44,976 nt of DNA from an uncultured Rubripirellula sp. (GTDB lineage: Bacteria; Planctomycetota; Planctomycetia; Pirellulales; Pirellulaceae): NCBI GenBank assembly GCA_938045805.1, contig CALIBL010000047.1:1-44976 (forward strand). The letters run 5' to 3'. The notes beneath the pieces are model-generated. The model was not told where the DNA came from, made no database searches, and saw nothing but the letters and a program-made list of their open reading frames with translations. Positions 34,917 through 43,339 of the stretch are shown in pieces. How positions within the stretch are numbered: position 1 is the stretch's first letter; every line of letters begins with the position of its first letter. The position numbers and the translations under genes are program-made.

Positions 34917-36437
34917 TTAAGCAAGCATGTATCCTTCTTCGCCGTGTTCGGAAACATCCAAGCCACGCTGCTCACTTTCGAGACGCACGCGGATGCCAAT
35001 GATCGCGTCAATTCCCTTGAGCAGAATAAAACTTCCCGCAGCAGCAAAGACGATGGTGATGAAGACAGCAACGATCTGCCCGATCAGCAGGTTAGGGTTG
35101 CCGCCCGATTCGATCAATCCAATCGGCTCTCCGTCACTGACGTTCCAACAAGCTCGTGTTGCAAAGACCCCGGTAAGAACCGCGCCAAGGATTCCGCCGA
35201 CGCCGTGGACGCCAAATGCATCCAAAGCATCATCGTATGCAAGGCCATGTTTGAGCTTCGAGCACGCGAAGTAGCAAAGGATACCCGCGCTCAGACCCAT
35301 GAAGATTGCAGGCATTGGCTGGACAAATCCAGCAGCCGGTGTGATGCAAACTAGCCCAGCGACCGCCCCACTGCTCGCGCCAAGGACGGTCGGCTTGCCA
35401 AGTGCAAACCATTCAGTGGTGGCCCAAGCAATTGCACCAGCCGCTGCGGCGAAGTGCGTCACCGCAAATGCACTACTGGTGAGTCCATCGGATGCCAATT
35501 CGCTACCTGCATTGAATCCGAACCAACCGAACCAAAGCATGGCCGCACCCATCGCGGTGTAGGTGAGGTTGTGTGGCTGCAAAGGTTCTTTCAAGAAGCC
35601 CATGCGAGGGCCAATCATCAATGCAGCAACCAGTGCTGAGATGCCGCTGCTAATGTGGACAACGGTTCCACCTGCAAAATCCAAAGCGCCTCCAGCAATA
35701 CTGGAATCGTTGTAGGACAATGGCCCTCCGTCCCAAACCCAGTGGCATAGCGGGCAATAGACAAAGGTTCCCCAGAGGACAGAATAGATCACCATGGCAC
35801 TGAATTTCATGCGTTCCGCGAACGCTCCGCAAATCAATGCTGGCGTGATAATGAAAAACATTCCTTGGAATAGCATGTGTGTCAGACGCGCCATCTCACC
35901 TTCCATCGGAGTGAGTGGCTCTCCGAGAGCGTCATTCCACTCCCTTTGTACTCCGTTCATGAAGAGGTAATCACCGTTTCCGATCCATCCGCCATCACCA
36001 CCGAATGCCAGCGAGTAACCGTAGGTCGCCCAGATCACCGTCATCAGTCCCATTAAGAAAATGCACTGCATCATCACGCTGAGGACATTTTTGCGGCGAA
36101 CCAAACCGCCATAGAACATGGCAAGGCCGGGTGCAGTCATGAAAAGTACCAACGCACAACAGACGAGCATCCATGCGTTGTGTGCTGCAGCACTTGAGCT
36201 AAGGAACTCATCGTCGGTCATCATCCCCTCGGGAACATCAAGCGAAGGGGCATCGGAAGATGTTGCAATATCGGCAATCGATGTTTCATCGATGCTCTGT
36301 GTCTCGACGCTCTCTGCATTTTCAATGGCTTCCGATGATGGAGCAGAAGTTTCTTGAGCATATGCAACGTCGTCGATAGCGGGCGAACTGATCAGCAGCG
36401 CGCCAATCAAGAGAAGTAGGCGGTTGTAACGACTCAC
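34917..36437 (-). CDS. amt: Ammonium transporter (Amt family)
   Basis: A 506-residue inner-membrane ammonium channel. The first about 27 residues (MSRYNRLLLLIGALLI) look like a signal peptide, followed by an acidic linker (about 28-80) before the transmembrane core. The core has APGLAMFYGGLVRRKNV at the periplasmic gate, DFAGGTVVHISSG with the first pore His, and DAFGVHGVGGILGAVLTG with the second. GWFGFNAGSELASD is another Amt block. The start is GTG, with GAAAGG eight bases upstream. No glnB/glnK neighbour is present, unlike most bacteria. Its transcript ends at the shared terminator. Confidence 0.95.
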   Translation of the reverse strand: MSRYNRLLLLIGALLISSPAIDDVAYAQETSAPSSEAIENAESVETQSIDETSIADIATSSDAPSLDVPEGMMTDDEFLSSSAAAHNAWMLVCCALVLFMTAPGLAMFYGGLVRRKNVLSVMMQCIFLMGLMTVIWATYGYSLAFGGDGGWIGNGDYLFMNGVQREWNDALGEPLTPMEGEMARLTHMLFQGMFFIITPALICGAFAERMKFSAMVIYSVLWGTFVYCPLCHWVWDGGPLSYNDSSIAGGALDFAGGTVVHISSGISALVAALMIGPRMGFLKEPLQPHNLTYTAMGAAMLWFGWFGFNAGSELASDGLTSSAFAVTHFAAAAGAIAWATTEWFALGKPTVLGASSGAVAGLVCITPAAGFVQPMPAIFMGLSAGILCYFACSKLKHGLAYDDALDAFGVHGVGGILGAVLTGVFATRACWNVSDGEPIGLIESGGNPNLLIGQIVAVFITIVFAAAGSFILLKGIDAIIGIRVRLESEQRGLDVSEHGEEGYMLA

Positions 36438-36719
36438 GGTGATAACCTTTCGTTAGATGAGCGCATGGTGAAAACGTCACCCGCTCACGCTCGACAAAGC
36501 GTTTTTGGTTGGAGATGGCCGCCTTGTCCCGGAGTCTGTCGAGACACCATCACCGATCGAGAGGGTGTGATGAAACTGTTCTGGGCGCGTCACAGAAGAG
36601 CCATCACGACCTGCAGTCTCCGCTCTCCGTCCCGCCTACCTCATAGGATAAACGTTTGGTCGCCTGATTCCTAGCAGGACAGGCCGCAAGCCCGGTGACT
36701 CGAGTCGGGTTTTTGGCAG

Positions 36720-38516
36720 CTAGTCTTCGTCGGAGCTGAGAACCGCCATGAAGGCTTTTTGGCTAATTTCGACGCTGCCAATCGCTTTCATCCGTTTCTT
36801 GCCCTCTTTCTGCTTCTGCAGAAGTTTGCGTTTACGGGTGATGTCACCACCGTAGCACTTAGCGGTCACATTCTTCCGCATCGCGGGGACGGTTTCGCGA
36901 GCGATCACACGACTGCCGATCGCAGCTTGTACAGCCACTTCGAACATGTGCCTCTCAATCTCTTTTTTCAGACGCTTCGCAACAGCTCGGCCACGCCGAT
37001 CCGAGTCGCCGCGGTTGCAGACAACGCTCAGAGCATCCACTCGTTTCCCGTTGACGAGAATGTCTAGGCGACAGAGGTCTGCCGGTTCGTATCCAACCAT
37101 TTCGTAGTCGAGGGTTCCGTAGCCTCTGGTGCAACTTTTGATTTTGTCATGGAGATCGTACACGACTTCCGCAAGTGGGATGTCATATGTCAACATCGCA
37201 CGTTGGGCTCCCAGGTATTCTTGAGACTTTTGAATTCCTCGTCGCTCCTGACAAAGCTTCATCACGGCACCAATGAATTCGTCGGGCACGATGATATTGC
37301 AGCGAACAATTGGCTGACGAAATTCTTCAATGTCACCTGGGTCGGGGACGTCCTGCGGCTTGTGAATTGATAACGTTTCGCCCCGCTTGTTAACCACTTC
37401 GTAGGTCACGTTGGGGGCGGTTTGCACCAGGTCGATGTCGGCTTCATTCTCGAGACGTTGTTGAACAATTTCCATGTGCAACAATCCGAGGAACCCACAC
37501 CTGAATCCAAATCCTAACGCGTCGCTCGTTTCCGGTTCAAATTCGAAGCTTGGATCATTCACAGCCAAGCGTTCTAGGGCATCTCGGAGTTCACTAAAGT
37601 CTTGGCCATCACTGGGGAACAAGCCACAGTAGACCATTCTTTTGGGGCGGGAGTATCCTGGTAAGGCATCGGCGGCATCACTACCGGTACTAGTGACCGT
37701 ATCGCCGATGTGAACGTCGCCTAGGCTCTTGATGTTGCAGATGAGGTAACCGACCTGGCCTGCCTTGAGTTCATCGCACGCTTGACGCTGCGGAACGAAT
37801 TGGCCCAGTTCAACGACTTCGTGCTGCGAGCCTGCTCTCGCAAATAGAATTTTCTGACCCTTACGAACCGTTCCATGCATCACACGAACATAAGTGATCG
37901 CTCCGCGATAGTCGTCGTAGTTCGAGTCAAAGACCATTGCCTGAAGTTTGGCTTCGGGATCACCGGTTGGAGCGGGGATGTTGTCGATGATTGAGGTCAG
38001 CAGGTCGTCAACTCCTTGCCCCGTTTTAGCACTCACGCGAACACACTCGTCAGGATCCGTGCCCAACGAGTTCATCATCTCTTCTGCTACTTCGTCGGGG
38101 CGAGCATGCGTTAGGTCGATCTTGTTGATCACGGGGATGATATTGAGATCGTGCTCCATCGCGGCATAGGCGTTCGCAACGGTCTGCGCTTCAACGCCTT
38201 GAAAAGCGTCAACCAAGAGTAACGCACCTTCGCAGCAGGCAAGCGACCGAGACACTTCATACTGAAAGTCAACGTGACCGGGTGTGTCGATGAGATTAAG
38301 TTCGTAGGTCTCTTTGCCTCGCTTAAATTTCATGCAAACAGCACGAGCTTTAATCGTGATGCCTCGTTGACGCTCGAGCTCCAAGTCATCCAGCAGCTGC
38401 TCCTTCATTTCACGAACCGTTACCGTACCGGTCTGTTCCAGCAGACGGTCGGCGAGGGTGCTTTTGCCGTGATCAATGTGGGCAATGATGCAGAAGTTGC
38501 GAATATGCTTTGACAT
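36720..38516 (-). CDS. lepA: Elongation factor 4 (LepA)
   Basis: A 598-residue translational GTPase that acts on stalled or initiating ribosomes. The protein begins MSKHIRNFCIIAHIDHGKST (G1) and shows ERQRGITIKARAV, DTPGHVDF and NKIDL. The LepA-specific C-terminus has GDITRKRKLLQKQKEGKKRMK. The frame extends to 38579, but the ATG at 38516 matches the family N-terminus. The 282 bases between it and the transporter gene contain no gene. Confidence 0.97.
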   Translation of the reverse strand: MSKHIRNFCIIAHIDHGKSTLADRLLEQTGTVTVREMKEQLLDDLELERQRGITIKARAVCMKFKRGKETYELNLIDTPGHVDFQYEVSRSLACCEGALLLVDAFQGVEAQTVANAYAAMEHDLNIIPVINKIDLTHARPDEVAEEMMNSLGTDPDECVRVSAKTGQGVDDLLTSIIDNIPAPTGDPEAKLQAMVFDSNYDDYRGAITYVRVMHGTVRKGQKILFARAGSQHEVVELGQFVPQRQACDELKAGQVGYLICNIKSLGDVHIGDTVTSTGSDAADALPGYSRPKRMVYCGLFPSDGQDFSELRDALERLAVNDPSFEFEPETSDALGFGFRCGFLGLLHMEIVQQRLENEADIDLVQTAPNVTYEVVNKRGETLSIHKPQDVPDPGDIEEFRQPIVRCNIIVPDEFIGAVMKLCQERRGIQKSQEYLGAQRAMLTYDIPLAEVVYDLHDKIKSCTRGYGTLDYEMVGYEPADLCRLDILVNGKRVDALSVVCNRGDSDRRGRAVAKRLKKEIERHMFEVAVQAAIGSRVIARETVPAMRKNVTAKCYGGDITRKRKLLQKQKEGKKRMKAIGSVEISQKAFMAVLSSDED

Positions 38517-38673
38517 ACTGGTTTTGGTTACAACCGTTAAATAGTTCCGGATTCCACTGTCGGCGGGGCTAACCGACAAGCAGGAGCGAGATCATGGGGT
38601 GAAATGATAGGGTTAGGGCACGTTCATTGCTTCCCATTGCACGGCCCCTGAACCGCACTTAACAGGGGGCATT

Positions 38674-39705
38674 TCACGCTTCGCTCCAATTTTTAGCTTT
38701 GTACTCTTTTCTCGCATATCCGGCTGCCCCAAGGTAGCCGGCAGCGGGGCCAAGACGAGCAAATTTTATGCTAGTTCCCGAGAAAACGGATTCGAAGGTG
38801 TGTTGTCGAAATTCTTCGATGATTCCTCGCAGAAAACGCATCCCAATCGGACAGTTTTCGCCCCCAAAGTTCATGGCTCCCCCAAGAACGACCGAACCCG
38901 GGTCGAGAACATGAACGAGAGTGGTGATACCGATACCAAGCCAACGAGCCGTCTCGTCAATAATGTGGATTGCGAAGGAATCGCCTTGAGTCGCCGCATC
39001 ATGAACCTGCTTAGCGGTGATCACAGACTCTTCGGTCAGGAGTTTTTCAGCGAGGCAACTGCTCGCCCCAGCACGGAGTTTTTGCGTCGCAAGCATCGAA
39101 ACGGCACTCGCCGATCCATACGCTTCCAGTTGGCCGCGTCCACCACCCCAGATGCAAAGGCGAGCATCCGGTGAGGGATCGATCACCATGTGTCCAACCT
39201 CTCCCGCAAAGCTGTTGGCTCCATTGACCAGTTCTCCGTCGGTGACGATTCCACCGCCAACACCCGTCCCCAAGGTCAAAAAAAGCATCGACTGATCCGA
39301 TTGACCGCTGCCGAGCCAAAACTCGCCGTACGCAGCCGCATTGGCATCGTTTTGAAATGATATCGCTCTGCCTGTCCGCACTTCCATTTCGTGGACGATT
39401 CGAAAGTGATTCCAGCTCGGGAGCTGTGGAGGCTCGACGAGAGTTCCCGCAGAAAGGTCCATTGGTCCCGGTGCGCCGATCCCAATTGCAACTGCTGCGG
39501 TAACCTCTGGATTTGAGGTTTCGTGATCGAGAATCAAATCCGAGATCCGATCCATCGCTCTCTCGGGGCCATCGGATTCATCGGTGGGTAAGCTTGCTTT
39601 AAAGACGGTTTGACCTGCTGAATCAACCAACCCAATTTTGATTTGTGTGCCGCCGATGTCGACACCCCAAAACAACGATCTGTCCGGGTCATTGATCTGA
39701 TTCAA
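38674..39705 (-). CDS. ROK-family sugar kinase (glucokinase-like), zinc motif altered
   Basis: A 343-residue cytoplasmic kinase that likely phosphorylates glucose or an N-acetylated hexosamine with ATP. It shows the phosphate motif GVDIGGTQIKIG, FQNDANAAAYGE with the catalytic Asp, TLGTGVGGGIV and the EVGHM block. The ROK zinc motif CxCGxxGCxE is replaced by CIWGGGRGQLE, which keeps one cysteine. The frame reaches a GTG at 39759; the TTG at 39705, with AGGAA seven bases upstream, starts 13 residues before the GVDIGGT motif, as is usual, so it is chosen. It is a separate unit from lepA. Confidence 0.88.
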   Translation of the reverse strand: MNQINDPDRSLFWGVDIGGTQIKIGLVDSAGQTVFKASLPTDESDGPERAMDRISDLILDHETSNPEVTAAVAIGIGAPGPMDLSAGTLVEPPQLPSWNHFRIVHEMEVRTGRAISFQNDANAAAYGEFWLGSGQSDQSMLFLTLGTGVGGGIVTDGELVNGANSFAGEVGHMVIDPSPDARLCIWGGGRGQLEAYGSASAVSMLATQKLRAGASSCLAEKLLTEESVITAKQVHDAATQGDSFAIHIIDETARWLGIGITTLVHVLDPGSVVLGGAMNFGGENCPIGMRFLRGIIEEFRQHTFESVFSGTSIKFARLGPAAGYLGAAGYARKEYKAKNWSEA

Positions 39706-40058
39706 TGTTGCGTTCCTGTATCCATCAAATTGGTTGATCAAGGTCCCCGCAGCTCTCACGGTTCGGCCAAGTCTCAGTATAAGATTTGAGGCGTTTCAGG
39801 ACAACGAGTTGTAGGGATCAGGGCGAGGTGCAAATAGAACAGCAAGTTCTCATTCACTGTGATGTAAATGGGGCCGCTTCCTAAGCGGGGCGTTGCTGTA
39901 CGTGATGCCTTCGCGTTGATTTGATTGTTGGTGAATCGAATAACCCGTTGTTGGCAAAAGTCACTTTTTGATCGCGTTGAGCCTAAGTTTTGTCAAACTG
40001 CTATGATTCCGATAAGACGCGGTGATGTCGTTGCTATGCCTGTAAGTGGGATTGAATC
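39706..40058. other. Intergenic region between kinase and glycosyltransferase genes
   Basis: If the kinase starts at 39705, these 353 bases are non-coding. They hold a perfect 6-bp hairpin CCGCTT/AAGCGG at 39874-39888. A possible promoter, TTGAGC (39977-39982) and TATGAT (40002-40007), has a wide 19-base spacer and would serve the glycosyltransferase. Confidence 0.45.
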
Positions 40059-41351
40059 TTGAAAGCGGTTTATTTGACAGCTGGCGCTGCGGGAATGTAC
40101 TGCGGCAGTTGTATGCATGACAACGCTCTCGCTAAAGCGTTGCGATCTCAAGGTGTCGACTGTCTCTTGCAGCCTGTGTACACGCCCATTCGTACCGATG
40201 ATTCCAGCATCGCAACGCATCAGATGTTTTTTGGTGGGATCCATATTTATCTGTTGCAGCAGTTTCCTTGGCTGCGCTACTTGCCACGTTTTACGCGTCG
40301 GTGGCTAGATTGGGAGCCGTTGATTCGATTTGCCACTCGCAAATCCGCTTCTTACGACGCAAAGCAACTCGGTGAGCTCTCCGTATCGATGTTGCAAGGC
40401 AGTCGCGGACGACAAGCGGATGAAGTGGATCGCTTGTCTCACTGGCTCAGTGATGAGATGCGACCCGATGCGATTCTGTTCACGAATCTATTGATTGGTG
40501 GATGTTTGCCAGAGATTAGTGAGTTGTTGCCACAATCGCGACGCATCGTTTTGTTGCAGGGGGATGACATCTTTCTTGATCATTTACCGCAAGCGGAGCG
40601 AATCCAGGTTCTCGAGCTATGTCGCTCACTTGTGCCCTATGTCGATTACTTTGTCACTCACAGTCAGTTTTACGCAGATAAAATGGCTGACCTGTTGAAG
40701 GTGCCCGATGAACGTATGGTGGTAACGCCCCTTTCAATCGACTTGGGGCCTTTCGATCAGGTTCAGGGTTCGGTGGATCGCTCTGCTGAAGAATTCCGGA
40801 TCGGTTATCTCGCTAGGATCGCTCCAGAAAAAGGTCTGCATCATCTCGTCGAAGCGTTTGTCGACTTAGCGAAAATGCCCGACAACGATAATCTAACGCT
40901 GCACGTTGCCGGATGGCTTGGCGAGCATCAGCACGAATACTTTGCTGGTCTCACCAAGCAGATTGAGGATGCTGGTCTTGGCGATCGATTTGTCTATCAC
41001 GGCAGTCCGGATCTGAGCGAGAAAATACGCTTGCTACGATCTTACGATGTGACCTGTGTGCCGACGGATTATCAGGATCCAAAGGGTTTGTTTGTATTGG
41101 AATCACTGGCCGCAGGGACTCCGGTAGTCTTGCCTGAACATGGAGCATTTCCTGAAGTGATCGCATCAACCCGGGGTGGCCTGCTTCATGCTCCGGGCGA
41201 TAGGGAAGCTCTCGCTGAATGCATCCTACGGCTGAAGCACGACCCTGCGCTGAGGTCGCAGTTGGGGGTCGATGGTCGTGAAGCAGTGAGAAAACTGCAT
41301 TCCATCGAGCGGGCAGCACAGGAAATGAAGCAGATTTGCTTTCCGCTCTAG
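40059..41351 (+). CDS. GT4-type glycosyltransferase with N-terminal Cys-x-x-Cys
   Basis: A 430-residue GT-B glycosyltransferase. The N-terminal half begins MKAVYLTAGAAGMYCGSCMHDN, with Cys15 and Cys18, which is not a usual GT4 feature. The C-terminal half has the Glycosyl_transf_1 blocks RIGYLARIAPEKGLHHLVEAF and FVLESLAAGTPVVLPEHGAFPE, the sugar-nucleotide site with the E-x7-type acidic pair. It would build a surface glycan or glycolipid; donor and acceptor are unknown. The start is TTG at 40059. Its stop shares the bases CTAG with the stop of the convergent sulfatase. Confidence 0.88.
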   Translation: MKAVYLTAGAAGMYCGSCMHDNALAKALRSQGVDCLLQPVYTPIRTDDSSIATHQMFFGGIHIYLLQQFPWLRYLPRFTRRWLDWEPLIRFATRKSASYDAKQLGELSVSMLQGSRGRQADEVDRLSHWLSDEMRPDAILFTNLLIGGCLPEISELLPQSRRIVLLQGDDIFLDHLPQAERIQVLELCRSLVPYVDYFVTHSQFYADKMADLLKVPDERMVVTPLSIDLGPFDQVQGSVDRSAEEFRIGYLARIAPEKGLHHLVEAFVDLAKMPDNDNLTLHVAGWLGEHQHEYFAGLTKQIEDAGLGDRFVYHGSPDLSEKIRLLRSYDVTCVPTDYQDPKGLFVLESLAAGTPVVLPEHGAFPEVIASTRGGLLHAPGDREALAECILRLKHDPALRSQLGVDGREAVRKLHSIERAAQEMKQICFPL

Positions 41352-42943
41352 TCCTCGGTCAGGATCTTTTCGAGATCAAATAATTGCGACTGACTTGATG
41401 GCTTCATTTTCATGCTTTGTTGATGAGACTTCGCACCCACTCGTTGCGCCCATTGGTCGTAGGTCTTTGCAAGTTGGGCAACTCTCTCAGGGGCCTGTGA
41501 TGCCATATCCATGGTCTCACTTCGATCTTTTGCAAGGTGGTAAAGTTCCCATGGCTTGCCTCGCTCAGCCACGAGTTTCCAATCCCCCGATCGCACCGCA
41601 TGGTTTCCTGAAAATTCCCAAAAGATTGGCTTCTCACGCTGGCCAACACCCGATCCTTTGAGAGCGGAAACGAGCGAAATGCCTTCCATGGATTGAATTG
41701 CTTGTTCGTTGAAGTCCGAAGGGTAGTCGGTTTTAGCGAGTTCAAGAAACGTCGGCATGATGTCGACGAGGTGAGCAGGTAGATGGCAAAGCTTGCCGCC
41801 AGTTTGAATGCCAGCGGGCCAGTGAGCAATCATCGGAGTGAGGGTGCCGCCTTGGTGTGCGTATTGCTTGTAGAGTCGCAGAGGGGTGTTGCACATGTTT
41901 GCCCATCGAGCGTCATAAGCAATGTCACTCTCGACGGGTCCGGGCACCAAGACATCGGTTCGAAGGCGATTGTAGGGGCAGGCACCGTTATCCGATAGGA
42001 ATAGGATCAACGTATTGTCGAGTTGATCGGTGGACTCGAGGTATTGGATCAGTCGCCCAATGTTCACATCTAAACGGTGCACCATTGCCGCATAGACTTC
42101 CATCATCGGTTCCAAGAACGCTTTCTCTTTTTCGCTCAGAGAATCCCACGATTCGACCTTTGGATCACGATCCGAAAGACGCCAAGATTCATCGAGGATA
42201 CCAAGATCCTTCATTCGTTGGTGACGATCCTTGCGAATGGCATCCCATCCTTTACGGTAAGCCCCGCGGAATCGCTCGATATCTTCGGGCAGTGCGTGTA
42301 AAGGGAAATGAGGAGCATTATGTGCCAGGTAAAGGAAGAACGGTTGCTTGGACCGCTCAGGATTCTCCGATTCAGATTTCAGAAAGTCGATTGCAAAGTC
42401 GGTGAACGCATTGGTCGAATAAAAATCCTTCCCCGCTTGGTAAACGTTTCCATCGAGACGCATCAAGTTTTCATTGATTTGCCAATCCGTTCCGGTGAAG
42501 AAGTTGATCGCGCCACTTAGGAAGCCAAAGTAGCGATCAAATCCACGCTGAGGTGGTGTTGATGCTAGATGCCATTTTCCGCTCATGTAAGTTCGGTAGC
42601 CCGCAGTTTTCAAGACTTCTGCGATGGTGACGTGGCCGGGTTGCTTAAGATTCTTGGATTGTTGGTGCCACAGCCCCGTCATCAATGATGCTCGAGTTTC
42701 TGAGCACTTGGCATTGTTATGAAAGTCTGTGAATCGCAGACCGGACTTTGCAAGGCGGTCAATGTTGGGTGTGGGGATTTCGCTGCCGTAGCAACCAAGG
42801 TCAGAGAATCCCATGTCATCACACATGATCAGGACCATGTTGGGCCGTGAATCTGTTGCGGTTGCGTTGGACGCTAGGGCGGACACAATGATCGTGAAGA
42901 ACATCGTGAGGAAGGTTGCATAGCGAAGGATAGGAGTCTTCAT
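41348..42943 (-). CDS. Secreted sulfatase with an atypical formylglycine motif
   Basis: A 531-residue exported sulfatase related to the one at 5970-8066. A signal peptide (about 1-30) precedes RPNMVLIMCDDMGFSDLGC with the metal Asp pair. The expected CxPSR/CxASR formylglycine site reads CSETRASLMTG (Cys80), with Glu at the third and Thr at the fourth position. The rest (GKWHL, LSDNGACPYN, HWPAGI) is normal and the C-terminus lacks the extra domain of the first sulfatase. The substrate is unknown. Two sulfatases about 33 kb apart fit a sulfated-polysaccharide lifestyle. The stop codon overlaps the GT4 stop. Confidence 0.92.
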   Translation of the reverse strand: MKTPILRYATFLTMFFTIIVSALASNATATDSRPNMVLIMCDDMGFSDLGCYGSEIPTPNIDRLAKSGLRFTDFHNNAKCSETRASLMTGLWHQQSKNLKQPGHVTIAEVLKTAGYRTYMSGKWHLASTPPQRGFDRYFGFLSGAINFFTGTDWQINENLMRLDGNVYQAGKDFYSTNAFTDFAIDFLKSESENPERSKQPFFLYLAHNAPHFPLHALPEDIERFRGAYRKGWDAIRKDRHQRMKDLGILDESWRLSDRDPKVESWDSLSEKEKAFLEPMMEVYAAMVHRLDVNIGRLIQYLESTDQLDNTLILFLSDNGACPYNRLRTDVLVPGPVESDIAYDARWANMCNTPLRLYKQYAHQGGTLTPMIAHWPAGIQTGGKLCHLPAHLVDIMPTFLELAKTDYPSDFNEQAIQSMEGISLVSALKGSGVGQREKPIFWEFSGNHAVRSGDWKLVAERGKPWELYHLAKDRSETMDMASQAPERVAQLAKTYDQWAQRVGAKSHQQSMKMKPSSQSQLFDLEKILTED

Positions 42944-43015
42944 GGCCGGTCATTCAAAGCTGTATTAAGTGGGGTTCGCACGGGAAATGCCCACTGGAAA
43001 ATGGAGGTTGCTTAA

Positions 43016-43045
43016 GTGACAAGAGTCTATCAGATTGGATATGAT
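43016..43045 (+). promoter_or_regulatory. Probable promoter of the tRNA-Pro gene
   Basis: GTGACA (43016-43021), an 18-base spacer and TATGAT (43040-43045), five of six matches in each box. It would start transcription about 100 bases before the tRNA. Confidence 0.6.
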
Positions 43046-43151
43046 TTGGTGCTGACCGAGAAGCTTTCTCAGGGCGGAGTTGCGTCCGCGGTCAATGAGA
43101 AAGAACCATGGCAGAATCGAGAAACAGATATTTGTATAGCAGGATCGATAT

Positions 43152-43225
43152 CGGGGCGTGGCTCAGCCTGGTAGAGCGCTGCGTTCGGGACGCAGAGGTC
43201 GTGTGTTCGAATCACATCGCCCCGA
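43152..43225 (+). tRNA. tRNA-Pro (anticodon CGG)
   Basis: A complete 74-base cloverleaf: acceptor stem CGGGGCG/CGCCCCG, D-arm GGCTCAGCCTGGTAGAGC, anticodon arm CTGCG-TTCGGGA-CGCAG with CGG at positions 34-36, and a T-arm with loop TTCGAAT. The 3' CCA is not encoded. A tyrosine recombinase starts 114 bases downstream, so the tRNA 3' end is a likely integration target. Confidence 0.96.
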
Positions 43226-43304
43226 CTGTTACGTAAGTCATTCCGAAATCCCAACTTAGGGATTACCGCCAATGTGGCGTGCGGATCACCTTTTTAATCG
43301 TTAT

Positions 43305-43322
43305 GCAGTAGTCGACTACTGC
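43305..43322. repeat. 18-bp perfect palindrome upstream of the integrase
   Basis: GCAGTAGTCGACTACTGC reads identically on both strands. It ends 17 bases before the integrase ATG, overlapping the place where a repressor or the recombinase itself would bind. A 6-bp hairpin (AATCCC/GGGATT, 43247-43264) and a small CGCC/GGCG dyad (43267-43279) lie between it and the tRNA. Confidence 0.85.
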
Positions 43323-43339
43323 GAAATGAGAGGTATCCC

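Noticed and set aside
36465..36674. Plus-strand ORF upstream of the ammonium transporter
   Set aside because: Trp/Cys/Arg-rich random-looking translation with no start signal.
36690..36716. Dyad GACTCGAGTC followed by TTTTT near the lepA stop
   Set aside because: The T-run is on the wrong side to terminate lepA and no plus-strand gene precedes it.
43069..43272. Minus-strand ORF of 67 residues across the tRNA
   Set aside because: It is the antisense reading of tRNA-Pro (the RTHDLCVPNAALYQAEPRP stretch is a well-known spurious translation of tRNA genes).
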